From NCBI RefSeq assembly GCF_037392515.1, contig NC_090288.1:3155501-3219500 (forward strand): 64,000 nt of DNA, written 5' to 3'. The notes beneath the pieces were generated by a model, which saw only the letters and a list, made by a program, of their open reading frames with translations, ran no database searches and was not told the origin of the DNA. Origin of the DNA: Haliotis asinina. Its lineage: Eukaryota > Mollusca > Gastropoda > Lepetellida > Haliotidae. A program made the position numbers and the translations under genes. Numbering within the stretch: position 1 is the stretch's first letter; each line of letters begins with the position of its first letter. Of the stretch, positions 34,715 to 46,971 are shown in pieces.

Positions 34715-34905
34715 AAGCAAGTTTAGCTTTATGCCGCGTCTGACAATATTCCAGCAATATCACGGCGGAGGATAGTAAAAATGGGCTTCAGACAGTGTAC
34801 CCATGTTGGGAATCGAACCCGGTCTTCGTAGTGACGAAGGAACCACAAGGCCAACAACCGCCGCTCAGTGATATGGCGTCTGGCTACGTAGTTCCACAGG
34901 TCGGA
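34715..34905 (-). repeat. SINE-A copy, subfamily with extended 5' head
   Basis: AAGCAAGTTTAGCTTTATGC, AATATTCCAGCAATATCACG, GGGAATCGAACCCGGTCTTC, then inverse head CAGTGATATGGCGTCTGGCT. Confidence 0.88.
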
Positions 34906-34909
34906 TCAT

Positions 34910-36600
34910 TTACCCGAATATAGCAGTTTTGCATTATACAGGGACTAAATGGCCGGGTGTGAGGATGGAGCGGTTACAAGAGTCACTGTTTAAACTTGCC
35001 AGGATGACAGGTAATGTGGTACTCACACACTCACGCACTCACGCATACTATGCAAAAAGGGCAATTTCTTTCACAAACACATTCATTTCCACTCAAATAT
35101 GCCAGGATGAAAATTATGAGGGTTTTTGTTCAAGTCTGCAAACAAATCATACAGTTTGTAGCATATACATCCCAAGTAGAAACCGCAACTGATGTCAACA
35201 AGCTACATTGTACATTACTACTCGACGAAGTCTGAAACATTTCCACAAGGCGTATTGCAGATAGAACTAACTAAATGTAACCAAACGCTGCATATTTAGA
35301 CCCACCATTTTCCACCTGGGGTCAAACAGTGCAGACACAAAAATACAAGTCTGTATCAGTAGTTACACGGTTATAAAAAAGACACCAACGGAATTTCAAC
35401 TGCTTCGGGCGTGTATTAAATCTACAAATATGTTCCTAAATAGGTTTATTACTGCTGCCCTATTTAGTATACTGCCACCACACCCACCACATGGTTGAAA
35501 GTTTATGATACGGCAAATTATCACTTGCTTGATAATTGATCATGAAGATGTGGCAATACAGGTATACATGCAACACGTTCGGACGTCATGTGTTGACGGT
35601 AAGTTGAAGGCGGTCTGGGTCCACCATGTTGCGTCTTCCCCAGAGTGATGACAAACACGCACGTCTGAAAAGAAAACGTTTCATTATTGCAGTTTTTAAA
35701 ACATAATGCCCCTTTGTTCAAAATTTCCAACATACATCGCGTCTGGTATTTCGACGAGTTCCTGTTATCGACGGAATGCTCTATGCTGTTCTGTCGCCCA
35801 CGTGCTGGTATTCCCCGCTAGACGATGCCCGTACGTTGCCCTGTCTCATTTCCAACAAAATAAACATTCACATTTTCAGCTCTCGAGCTGTCGGTAACAA
35901 TCTATTTCTAGACACTGACCTACAGCCGGCACCAGCCAGCCTTGTGCTGAGAAGAAGTCGGCCGCCAGTTGCCCAACATGTGAAATTGGCATCAAACAGC
36001 ATCAACAAGGGCAAGGTTGTGCGGGGGTGGTTGAGGCGGAAACGGAAGTGAGGACATCTTTACAATCATTGGCGGAAATATCGAATTAAAAAAATGGATT
36101 TCACTAGCACGTTCTCACGATAGTTTGATATATGTTGTCAACTTGCAACTAAATATGTTTGGGGAAGGAAGTTGTGTGGTGTCATAACAACAGTTTTAGG
36201 CACATCAAGGCTCGCTTCGCATTCCGTGTGTAGGCGACTACACGTGGGAATAGTGCTGTAAACACCATGAGAAGCACTAATATTTCGGAGGAAAATACGG
36301 AAGTTTTAATGTTGTTTCTGGAAGAACGGTGGATGATTAAAGTTTGTTGTTTCATGTGACGATAACATTGTCAAATGGTGAATATCTTTGTTGATACTGT
36401 AATCGTGATCAAACAATATTTTCACATTTATACATAATATTTCAACACATAAGGAAAACATTGTGAGGGATTGAAGGAGGTAATTATTGTGGGCAGTTAT
36501 TGTTTGTAGTATCGTGAAATGAAGATTTTGGATAATCATTAATGACCAGGGTGAAACACCCCTGAGAATTGTATTGAATCGACTTTCTCTGCGTCAGTTC
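34910..36600. other. Intergenic, no gene recognised
   Basis: Frames at 34929-35192 and 35706-36051 show no known motif, signal or splice context, so no gene is called. Confidence 0.5.
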
Positions 36601-36606
36601 GTGGGT

Positions 36607-36725
36607 TACCTACCAGGGTAAATAAATATGGGTATCCAGGATACCCTACCAGGGTAAGTAAATATGGGTATCCAGGATACCCTACTAGGCTAAGTAAATA
36701 CGGGTATCCAGGATACCCTACCAGG
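36607..36725. repeat. 36-bp minisatellite x 3
   Basis: Units containing GGGTATCCAGGATACCCTAC; each carries the inverted pair GGGTATCC/GGATACCC, a small hairpin. The unit length keeps a minus frame open (LVGYPGYPYL repeats), which I do not call a gene. Confidence 0.9.
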
Positions 36726-37547
36726 TGACCATTTACGTCACCGTTTTCAGACTTGTAATTAAGCCTACTTTCCTGCAATATCCTCGAGTAACGGCCATCC
36801 AGCTGCAATATCAGAAATAAGTGGCACATGGCGCTCGCGTCTCCATCTGTCCTCTTTGATTCTTTATCGCAATTTCTGATTTCATTTTTGGCAGTGAGGT
36901 ACAATTTTCTCCAGAGATTTTTAGACATTTCTGTATATTGAGAGACTAGGAATTAGTCTAATCTTCATTTAAATTCATATGGTCCCGACTTTCGCGCCAA
37001 GCTCCCTCAACCTTGGTTACTGTTGCTATGTTCCAAAACTTTGGGATGCCGTGCTGTCAAAATGGTGGATACACTGTAAGGCACCGACTGCCAGTTGACA
37101 CTTTTCGACACAATGTCACAATAAGCTACATTACCATGTGCTCTGACAGGAAGTGCCAACAGAGCATGCTCAACATGGGTTTTCAAAATTCAGGAGTGGA
37201 AAATCAATGAAACATACATTGATGCATTTAAATCTGGTCTAAGTGATGGTTTAACTAAACTACCTTTACAAATTACCGTTTGATGAAGTTAAGATAGATC
37301 AACGGTTTGGGCTTAACGAAACCAGTTCTAGCACTAAACTTGGTCAAGGAAAAACCTGCTCCGAAAATGCTGCCCATGGATCTTCAATTTTGTCCTCCAC
37401 TGGCTAATTCTCAGCAGTGTATTTAGTTCGGGGCGCCTTGTTATAGTATTTAGTTCCCCACAAGGATATAACATGTGGAGTCATCTGTCTGTTGTCATCG
37501 TTATGCGACAACTGATATAGTACTGGCACAACTAGCCTGCTCCTAGG

Positions 37548-37680
37548 CGCTACTGAAAGCCCAGCAATATCACGGCGGGGAACACTAGAAATGAGCTTCA
37601 CACATTCTACCCAGGTGGGGAATCGAACCGGGTCTTCGGCGTGACGAGCGAACGGCTTATTCATTAGGCTACCCCACCAC
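37548..37680 (-). repeat. SINE-A copy
   Basis: CCCAGCAATATCACGGCGGG, AACACTAGAAATGAGCTTCA, AATCGAACCGGGTCTTCGGC, TCATTAGGCTACCCCACCAC. The oldest tail part is missing. Confidence 0.88.
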
Positions 37681-38380
37681 CCCTGACCCCAAAATGAGTA
37701 CGAGTTGACAACAAACCGTTAATGAGTACCGTAAACATTAGGTGGCGGTACAGCACTATAGCTCTTTAAGCTGACGTCCCTGGCCCGATCCCACAAATTA
37801 GACACGTTGTGAAGCCTAGCGGTGACATTCCATGACTGCTAGCCTGTCGAAACCCATACACCGTCACATTGATTCGGAGTTTATACACAACCACACCAAT
37901 TTCAAAATGTCAAAATCCGACGAAACATTTTCTACCGCTATATTTATGTTTTCATGTAATTGTTGGTGAAAAAATATGTTTTCAGATAATAACGAGAGTT
38001 GTTTTACCGCGCCAAGGGACTTTCAACATCAATATCCTGACATTCTGATATTTTCACAGAAGCTACAATCGTTGGTGATTACCGAAACTTGCCACACAGA
38101 TACTGACTACAAATTGGAGGTGGTGTCACAACATGAACTTTGTCTCAGTGCCGAGTCTGTGAGAGGATCAGTCCGACTCGTAGTTCACTCAGGATGTGTC
38201 GGCCGTGCTACTGGAGAGAGAGACAGAGTATTGTCAGTTCCGATCGGGGCAGCATTACAATATAAAAGCACACGTCATTCGCGCTAAGGACCAGGTTTCC
38301 TTTGTATAACATGTCCTCTTTAACCAAGGGTTTTAAATCTCCATTCCATTATGACGATTACACTGATGCGATGCTCAAAG
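37681..38380. other. No gene recognised
   Basis: A 103-codon frame (37976-38287) has no recognisable domain and no splice or codon evidence. Confidence 0.45.
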
Positions 38381-38455
38381 ACAATCGTACGTCTCATTCA
38401 ATACAATAGGCTTACAGGCAGTGGTAGCGATAAGATCGCTTTGTGAAACTGGGTG

Positions 38456-38554
38456 TAGATTTTCGAAGCTCTCTTAGCGCTAAGACAGTTGTAAGTACCA
38501 TACAGTAACATTAACGTACAACTATCTTAGCGCAAAGAGAGCTTCGAAAATCTA
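38456..38554. mobile_element. Palindromic MITE-like hairpin
   Basis: Left arm 38456-38493 (TAGATTTTCGAAGCTCTCTT ..) pairs with right arm 38515-38554 over about 38 bp with two mismatches and a loop of about 21 bp. The arms carry TTAGCGCTAAGA, itself nearly palindromic. Related text (CGATCGCTTTGTG, TTTACCATAGAC, CAGTCGTAGCGATAAG) recurs at 38415-38450, 39255-39345 and 39560-39650. Confidence 0.65.
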
Positions 38555-38902
38555 GGCCCTGGTCTCCCGTTCCAGAAAGCGCCACGAAAGCCGTAGACCA
38601 GTGTTCAGATTTTCGCTTAGAACTCTTTGAACGGTCAGGGACGTAATCCAAGCTTAGAGTCGGCTTACTGGAATGCGGCCCTTGCTCACTCCGAACAATG
38701 CTCATTGTATCAACCTTTGGCCAGTCTAACCTTAGGTTTGATCCTGTCTGTCTGAATACGCTATAAAACAGCGTTCATTCCGTAGAGCTTCGTTCCAGTG
38801 ATTCCTCTTATCCATGCGAGTGCGTTTATAATCAATGTGTACAATATTTTTCATACCAAGAAGTTGCATTTGAGTCCAGTATGCCCGTCAGCATATCTGT
38901 GC

Positions 38903-39215
38903 AGACATCACAGTGTTCGGGTATTCGCTATGGCGATAAATGGGCGGCTTATATATGAAGACATCACAGTGTCCGGGTATTCGCTATGGTGATAAATGGG
39001 CGGCTTATATATGAAGACATCACAGTGTCCGGGTATTCGCTATGGTGATAAATGGGCGGCTTATATATGAAGACATCACAGTGTCCGGGTATTCGCTATG
39101 GTGATAAATGGGCGGCTTATATATGAAGACATCACAGTGTCCGGGTATTCGCTATGGTGATAAATGGACGGCTTATCTATGAAGACATCACAGTGTCCGG
39201 GTATTCGCTATGGTC
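38903..39215. repeat. 56-bp minisatellite, about 5.6 copies
   Basis: Units start at 38903, 38959, 39015, 39071, 39127 and 39183 with AGACATCACAGTGTCCGGGT and ATTCGCTATGGTGATAAATG. The middle copies are identical, suggesting recent expansion. Confidence 0.95.
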
Positions 39216-39254
39216 ATAAGTGCATGGACACAACTGGCTACGGCGCTGGGCCAC

Positions 39255-39650
39255 ATTTCACACAGCGATCGTTGCGCTTAGGTGATCGCTAGTCCCACAC
39301 TTTACCATAGACTTAAGGCAGTCGTAGCGATAAGGCAGGGTATGAAACTCCCAAAAGTTTTAGTCAGAGCACATGGGTGGTTAGATGTTAAACTTGCCAG
39401 CCCTTACTGGAAACTTACGTGTCCACAAAATTTCTTCAATTACATGTCTAAAGTTTAACCCGACCGCCGGGCAGGAGAATTCAAGAATCTGACAGTCTGT
39501 GCTGAAAATAACCCGTCCCGGGCGGTCAGGCAGGCAGGCAGGTACTTCGAAAGCTGGCTAATGTGATCGTAGATCCCATACTTCCATACTTTACCATAGA
39601 CCTACAACTGCCGTAGTGCTGCGATCGCTTTGTGGAACGGGGCCCTGTCC
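39255..39650. repeat. Two diverged copies related to the 38.4-kb MITE
   Basis: 39255-39345 and 39560-39650 share CACTTTACCATAGAC(T/C)TA with a GTAGCGATAAG or CGATCGCTTTGTG end. This fits an inverted-repeat family around a GTTTCACAAAGCGATCGTAG-like terminus. Confidence 0.45.
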
Positions 39651-42400
39651 TGAGGTAAGGTCTGAATGAACATCAAGGAACTCCAGCACGCGGACATGGG
39701 TTCCTAACATTAAGGAGACAATGGTACTATTAACACGGGAAGATTGGACAAGATTTTACCAATATTGTATAACGGTGTTATTGAAAACTGGAAATTTACA
39801 GACCAACTGACCACGGTCCTCAGTGTTAAAGCTGTCAAGGGTCACAGTGATAGCGAGTATCAGACTTAATCCGTGACCAGCATCTCTTATGCTGACAAAA
39901 CCAAGGTGCAATGCATGTATCTGTTTCTACAGCTGTTTGTGGTTCACGCTGGTCAAATCACGTGCGTGCCACGTGTACCCTTGTGGCATACTCACGATTG
40001 GGCCATCGATGCCTTGGTCCATCTGAATGACATAATCCCAGGTTCACAATGACAACATTTTCTTAACTTTTATCTGTAAACGCGATTATCTACGATACCT
40101 GGAATAGGTGCATAATGCGGATGGCACGCCGTGGCTGTCTAGTAACTTCATTCAGGCTTGTGTGTTGTGTGGCTTGGTTGTGCCACTGGTACCTCTGCTG
40201 AGCGAGTTGAAACTTAAGCTCGTTCTTGATGGGCGGCGGAGGACCAAAAGTGGCCATGACGGCTCACCAACCCACACACATGGCAACAACGGAACCAGCA
40301 CCCAGACGACCCATCCACAGACGACCAACTGGACGGTGGAACAGAAGAACAGCTGGAGGATCCCACAAACCAGTGCCTCAGGCACCAACATTACAGGTAC
40401 TCCTCCAGTCACGATATGTCGGGCATTACTTCCGACACTGTCCACTTCGCAGTAAAGCACAGGTACTTGGCATGGGGAACGACAAAGGCAGCGCCACGGC
40501 GGCCGTCATCATGAATCACAGAAGCAGGAGACCAGAGGCAGAAGTCGTGACAACCTGAACATCAGGATATCAACCGTTTACCAACAACCAGGACACCATC
40601 GACAACTTCATATGGACCCAACAATCAAGTGAGTGAACCAGCTTTCAAGATCAAGTCAACCTCGGCATACCTCAAGAGTCATCTGCAAGTTTCTTCCGAT
40701 GTTTGTGACAATATCTGTGAACTTTGGTTCTGACTCTCACCGTGAACTGTGTACGTGAACTTTTCAAGGACGTTCTTGTTTATGTGAGGTATGTTAGTAG
40801 TTATGTAGTATCTTCTCCGGTCATTGATTCACGTTTGTCATGGTTTCTTTCACACACTGAGTATGTATTGATGTTATCAGACATACATTTTTATCAGATT
40901 AAGTTGTTGAAATCGGCTAGGTTCTTATTCTTCAGTAAGAGATGGTTATATCCTACGCCCTACGCATGTACGCATTTAGTGCAGATCAACGTTTTGAGTC
41001 TTCCAAAACAAACCAGACTCCCGGTTTCAAGGATTTTTCTCGTACGTTGAGTGTCTATACCCATCGCCACAGCTAACATCCGTCAAGATCTTATTCAATA
41101 AATTGTGATTTCATGCTTACAATTTCATATCGTCTTTTGTGAATATGTGAGCATCAAATTTTCTAAGTACTCATTGTATAAATGATTAAATCGTTCCTCA
41201 TCAGTTTGGTTCGCAGAAATATCACAGAGTCAAATTCACTTCAATACGTTTTTCATTAAACTGGACAGTCGTTGTGAAGGGGAAAGCCAGAATGATGATC
41301 ACGTATCAGGAACACCTTCAACTGTCAGAATTTAGGAAATGTGAATGATTGGGGATAACGAACGACTTATCACACGTCACATGCCCAACTCTGTATGCAT
41401 CTTTTATGGGAGAGCTGAGAACATTCTAGGTAACGAACTGTGCATGGTAAAGTTTACAACAGACTGGGTCCAAGGCTTCTGACTCCGGAAAATCTCCATG
41501 AGAGCTTAGTTGGATCTGAAGCAGATATTCTGGTTTCATTGAGTGATATGTAAGGTCCACGAGATACCATTATCAGCATTAACGGTTTACAACCTGCATT
41601 AGTCGACTGGTGACAGGTGAGATGAGTAAAGTAACAGTAGCCGAAACATCTACAAGCTCCCCTAAGACAGAACGCGAAGTCCACCAGGTGACAAGGCGAT
41701 GACTTGTCCTACCGCCGGCCTCTCTCTCGTAATGTGAAGCCATTAGTGGTATAATTGTGGTAGGCAAGTGTAAGTACAACGCATTAAAGGGATCCACAAT
41801 GACAATCCACCTGGAAAATAATCTGACTAGATTTGGAATCGTCAGATCCCCACCTATTCCCGAAGCGTCAGACAGAAAAAAAACGTAGAGACAATATATT
41901 CCATTGGCGTGCGACCTCTTACACCACAACAAGGGGCCTAATTGACCTCATACAAAACGTGACAAAATAGTTAACACCCAGTTCTATCAACACTATCGCA
42001 GTTAGACAAGACAGAAATGTAACGACATACTTGCAGGCAAGTGGAGACCCACCTCGACGGTAACGTCGGTCTACATGTGCATGACGTCATACGTAAAATC
42101 TTTGTAACTGACACGTTAACAAATATCACGCCACCAAAAGATAACTGACAGTGGAAACGGAAACATATTGAGTGGATGAGGTCAATTAATAAGCAATGGC
42201 TTGAGAGGCATCTTGAACATACAAGCACCAGTTATTACATTACATCTTATGTACCACTTAAATAAATATTTATAACACCACTCTTTTAAGTGCTGAACTT
42301 CCCTGTAACTACTGGAAATATCTAAATGAATCATTGCGCCATACCTCACAGGCAGCAGATAAAAATTGGTAAAAGAACACCCGATTGACTTAAAGTCTGG
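39651..42400. other. Intergenic, no gene called
   Basis: Two overlapping plus frames at 40108-40558 include GHYFRHCP, which could be a decayed retroelement zinc knuckle, but no further Gag or Pol sequence is visible. An AATAAA lies at about 41097. Nothing else is recognised. Confidence 0.4.
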
Positions 42401-42419
42401 TCCAGGTCATAACAAGCGA

Positions 42420-42566
42420 TAGGGTGGCCTTGTGGTTAAAGCGTTCCCTCGTCACTCCGAAGACACCGGTTCCATTACCCACGTGGATACAATGTGTGAA
42501 GCTCATTTCTGGTGTCCCCTGCTGTGATGTTGCTGGAATATTGCTAAATTCAACTGACTCACTCAT
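42420..42566 (+). repeat. SINE-A copy, near full length
   Basis: GGGTGGCCTTGTGGTTAAAG as box A region, CCGGTTCCATTACCC as altered box B, TTTCTGGTGTCCCCTGCTGT, GATGTTGCTGGAATATTGCT and an ACTCACTCAT end. Confidence 0.88.
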
Positions 42567-42961
42567 AATAACTAAGGAATAAGCTATGGAAAATGTGCCT
42601 AAATAATTACTGTCACAGAACTGTATACAACGATTAAACAGTGTCGGTTTCTGCCTTTTCAGTAGGAGTATGTAATGCTGTTTATTAATCAAAATTGCCT
42701 TTCGTTACATATTTATTTCAGAATATTTATTCCCAGAATTACCAACAGAGTGAAAAACATACCTTGTGAAGAAACCTGGAAAAGAATACTTTCATGTGTT
42801 CTATTATACACGTCCATGAGTATGTGAGTTTTATCGAAACAAACAACTGACAGAAGCCCCAAAGAAACGGTAGATTCGAGACGTGAGGGAAATCTAGACT
42901 TGCTTCACTTAAGACTGGTTTTACTGAATGGAAAACTATTTTTGTTGGTCTATGTTATCTA

Positions 42962-43022
42962 TTCAGTATTACAGTCATATCACGTCGGTCTGTACATAAA
43001 CGAGTCTAGACCAGACAATGGC
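42962..43022 (-). repeat. SINE-B fragment
   Basis: GGTCTGTACATAAACGAGTC and TAGACCAGACAATG match the inverse SINE-B middle. Confidence 0.65.
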
Positions 43023-43057
43023 CCGACAGTGGTCCATGGAGAATACAAATTGTTAGG

Positions 43058-43200
43058 GAGGGAGTTTTTTACGCCGCTACGGGGTGGGACACCAGAAATG
43101 GATTTCACTCTTTGTGCCCACATGAAGAATCAATCCGGGTCTTCGGCTTGAGGCGCGAACGCTTTATGTACCCACTATATATTAGCTAAGCTACGCCCAC
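43058..43200 (-). repeat. SINE-A copy with internal deletion
   Basis: GGGAGTTTTTTACGCCGCTA runs directly into GGGTGGGACACCAGAAATGG, so the AGCAATATTCCAG block is lost. Then CAATCCGGGTCTTCGGC and CTAAGCTACGCCCACC. Confidence 0.8.
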
Positions 43201-43382
43201 CGCCCACGTACTCAAAAGAAGTACTAGAATATCAATTATACTCATATAGAAATCGGGTGTTTCTTAACTTCCTTTCCGTGGTATACTTGAAAACAGCAGA
43301 CGTAGAAAGGTCACTATTACAGAATTTATTTTTTTTTGTACATCTCAACGCAAGGATATGTACTTCCTCCAACCACAGGACT

Positions 43383-43526
43383 GTGTGAGTTTTGCGCCAC
43401 TTTCAGCAATATTCCAGCAATATCAGGGCGTGGGACACCAGAAATGGACTTCACACATTGTATCCATGTGAGGAATCGAACCCAAATCTTCGGTGTGACG
43501 AACGGTTAACCACTAAGCTACCTGAC
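43383..43526 (-). repeat. SINE-A copy
   Basis: GTGAGTTTTGCGCCACTTTC, AGCAATATTCCAGCAATATC, GGACACCAGAAATGGACTTC, GAATCGAACCCAAATCTTCG, TAACCACTAAGCTACC. Confidence 0.9.
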
Positions 43527-43673
43527 TATCCCTCCAACCACAGGGGGTTTTAAGGGGAAATATATGTAAACAAGAGCTGTACTATTAATAAGAAACATCA
43601 GCGCTGAGGATGATCGGTCTAGATTATCAGATGAAACCAACGGAATATTACTATTCAAATCAAAATGGCTTCG

Positions 43674-43675
<2 letters not shown>

Positions 43676-43752
<77 letters not shown>
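43676..43752. repeat. (CA)n microsatellite
   Basis: About 38 CA repeats; accounts for the Cys/Val minus frame. Confidence 0.97.
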
Positions 43753-43757
<5 letters not shown>

Positions 43758-43759
43758 GA

Positions 43760-45250
43760 ATGGATCTCTGAAATTCTGTGATTACACCACGTGCTCACGT
43801 GCACGAAAAGGGTAAGTTAAGTGTGAAAAAATAGAATATTACCAAATATCTCACACAGAAAGCATCAGCTGTAATATCTTTGACGCACTGAACATCAGCG
43901 ACAACGACAGTGCGGCCTTCTACCCAACAGCACCAGAATCAGCAGTAACAGACAACAGATTCACAGTACCGATGTTAATTTCAGGTGTGACGTTGCCAGC
44001 ATCCAATGACTGATGGGGCGGATCTTCCTCAGCTTCAAGTCATGTGACAGATATTATTATTGTGTTGGTGTAACTAACGCCGCCCATGTTCACTGTCATC
44101 CATTGATGTGAGAGGCTGGGAAACGAAATAAGCCTGAGGTCAAGCGAGGATTACTCTCACATAAACACATTACTACAGACAGGTAATCCGCCAGACGGTT
44201 TCACGAAATATAATACCACAAAATAAATATTTCTGAAGACAGTTTCGTTTAAAGTCCCCACAAAAGACTTGATAGCTTTGGCTAACAGAGTTGCCTAAGA
44301 TAACTTCCCGAGTTCTCACATTGTATTGTTCAGACCTGAACATTTAAATAATGCGAAGAATTTGTCCCTGTACTGTTCCGATGCGACCTTGAGGGACTGA
44401 TTCTGGCCGGACAGGGGATGATACTACTACCATGCCCCGACATAACATATTTCAACACCCGTTGGTTTATCAAAGTCATGGAAGCCACAAATTTTGTTAG
44501 GTAATTAAATGTCATAAGATTATGCAATGATATAACGTTTGACAAATCTGTCAACATGTTATACCGTCTCGAATTTGAAACGAGTAGTGCCAAATTAACC
44601 CCTATCGTTCAGGCTTACAGTGGAGATACGGCTGTTTCCTGCCCAGCGTGTGAAAGTTGGCGATGTGCAGGGGTGATGTGCGACTTTAGCCCCACCGTGA
44701 TCTATTTACCTCCAATATGTACTCGCTTGCTCTTTGGTGGTCTGTTAGGGGGGGGAGAAAAGAACAGCCGCTCGTCTTGCTCACTGACTTCATCTGCCAT
44801 TAACTAACTCTTTACCTTGGCAACGTGATTACCAAGTTTGTCAACCTATGTAATGAAAAACACTGTATTGCAAGAACGAATTTCATTTTGAAAAAAAGAT
44901 ATTAGCGGGAGTAGCTTGCAAACGAACAAAGCTCGATGAAAGCCTGATGGTTTAAGGACACCTTGTGAATGTTTTAACACATTATACACTGGCGATGTAG
45001 GTCACCATATCCGCAATGTGAAATACATGAACAAATGAGGTTTGTTTAAAAAAGACAGCTACAGTCTAACATAGCAGTGTAGCTTCGCAGGTGGATGAGG
45101 CGGGGTGAACAACCTACATAAACCTGCTGACTTGCACATGTTTATCGTCAGTACCCCCTGCACCGTGGTGGATAAATCCTACACTAAATCTTACACAAAA
45201 TGCTTCGTGGAATTGATTGTTTCTGTGTTCTATTCGCGCAGTGCCGACAG
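43760..45250. other. Intergenic, no gene recognised
   Basis: Unique sequence with short frames only. Confidence 0.5.
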
Positions 45251-45261
45251 TCAGAGTCCAG

Positions 45262-45385
45262 TGGTTGATGGGTTAGCTCTTCACGCTGAAGGGGTACGAG
45301 TTCGATTCCCACGTGAACAATGAAACCCTTTCTTGAGCCCCCATGAGTTAGTGAGTTTTTCAGCAATATTCCAGCCATATGGCGG
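45262..45385. repeat. Two SINE fragments, tail to head
   Basis: 45262-45335 is a plus SINE-A head with box B GAGTTCGATTCCCACG. 45342-45385 is an inverse tail (GTTAGTGAGTTTTTCAGCAA, TATTCCAGCCATATGGCGG). Confidence 0.65.
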
Positions 45386-45580
45386 TACTCTGCTATGACA
45401 TTGTTAAAAGTATTGCATAAAACGATGTAAAACCATACCCACACATTCCCTCTATTTCCATCTCGTGCCTCATTACCAAATGCGATTACTAATTTTTACA
45501 ACGGGTTTTGTTCATTGAGTTAAAGAACATTGTTTCACACATCTTTTAGAAATACGTACGTACTGCAGAAATACCACGAT

Positions 45581-45780
45581 GGTTGGTTGGTTTGTCGTTT
45601 AACGCCGCCTTTAGTAATATTCCAAGTACATGGCGCAGGTCTGTAAATAGTCGAGTCTGAACCAAACAATAAAGACAATCGATCTAAGCAACTGGAAACG
45701 ATGACATGTGTCAACCAAATCAGAAAGCCTGACCACCATAGCCCGCCTGTCACATCTTACAAGTATGGGTTACTGAAGAT
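45581..45780 (-). repeat. SINE-B copy, with tail
   Basis: GTTTAACGCCGCCTTTAGTA, ATTCCAAGTACATGGCGCAG, GTCTGTAAATAGTCGAGTCT, CATGTGTCAACCAAATCAGA, AAGTATGGGTTACTGAAG. Confidence 0.85.
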
Positions 45781-45882
45781 CAATTCTGATGGTGACACCA
45801 GACATACTTGGGATACACACGAAATGGAGCATCGAACCGGAAACTGACGAGTGAATGCTTCACTTTTTCAGTTACCCCAGCG
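45781..45882 (-). repeat. SINE-A copy, diverged, abutting SINE-B
   Basis: GACACCAGACATACTTGGGA, GCATCGAACCGGAAACTGAC, CAGTTACCCCAGCG. Confidence 0.7.
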
Positions 45883-45889
45883 TACCTCT

Positions 45890-46816
45890 TGTTTATGGAT
45901 GGTACGTGGGTGGACTGAATGACCCAATCTCTGCTGTCGGCGTGGACTTTAAACAGAGCCTCCCAAGAGCCACGGCTAACCGTTTATACCGAAAATGCCG
46001 AAGAGGGTCACGATGACCACATCATCACAATTTGCTGTGCAGAGTTGCGTCTCTTAGGTGTGCCAGAAGCCTACGACTGTGGGTCTGAACCTGTTTCGCC
46101 CTGATGTGTCTATCCCCAATACCGTCCGGTTTCACTAATGTGCTTAAACAAGACCGCTTTCGACTAGGACTGATTACCCCGCTTTACAACCCAAACTGTT
46201 GGTTGACTGTTATTACAACTTGGTACTTTACTGCCAAAACAGGTTGGTTTACTGACGCAGCTATATGAAACTACTCAAGAGTAGCAGCTATCCATAACAA
46301 AATCGGCATAGTCTTGACTCAATCACACACCAACAGCAAATGGAACCAGAGAATGAACGATTGTCACTATTTCCATCTGCTTTTCACCATCATCAAGCCA
46401 GCCGTAATTTCACCATTTCTGATTAATCCAGTGACCTTTCCAAAATTCTCCAATGAAGTCAGACGCAAAGGGGCGATTGGTGGTGGTCACTATCGCTGAT
46501 TTTACTGATGCATGTTATCGCATTCCCACTGCATAGGTCGATGCTCCAAATGCTCCAGTCACTGGTCTGCAGACTGTCGTAACATAGTATGAATATTCCT
46601 GAGTACAGTGTGTCCACATGAAAACCAAGATTGGGTGGTAACAGCCACGCCTTTCCTCTGGTGTACCTACAGCCAACTCTCTATGGTTACAAGGTTTGTG
46701 TTCCTGGCCGATATACCAGCGAGGAATCCAGTAGTTCCTACTTCCGGTTTATTCTGGCCCAGTGTACATGTTACACGTTTCTTTGAGTGGCATATTTAGA
46801 AGTTGGTGAATCAGAA
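45890..46816. other. Intergenic, no gene recognised
   Basis: No supported ORF, repeat or RNA gene. Confidence 0.5.
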
Positions 46817-46971
46817 AAGGACAAACTTTATGGATGAACAACTTCTTTATTCATACATATGTACCACCCTGTCTTATCTGCCTCATACTGGCATGACAAC
46901 GATACAAGAATCTGTAAAGAAAAGTCGCTTCACCTGAATAAAGAAGTTGGTCATCCATAAAGTTTGTCCTT
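46817..46971. mobile_element. 155-bp MITE with 37-bp terminal inverted repeats
   Basis: Arms 46817-46853 and 46935-46971 (AAGGACAAACTTTATGGATG ..) match at 36 of 37 bases around an 81-bp centre. No coding capacity. The near-perfect arms point to a fairly young insertion; target duplication not clear. Confidence 0.85.

Noticed and set aside
40108..40558. Possible Gag-like zinc knuckle (GHYFRHCP)
   Set aside because: The first cysteine is missing, overlapping frames compete, and no protease or reverse transcriptase follows. Too weak to call.
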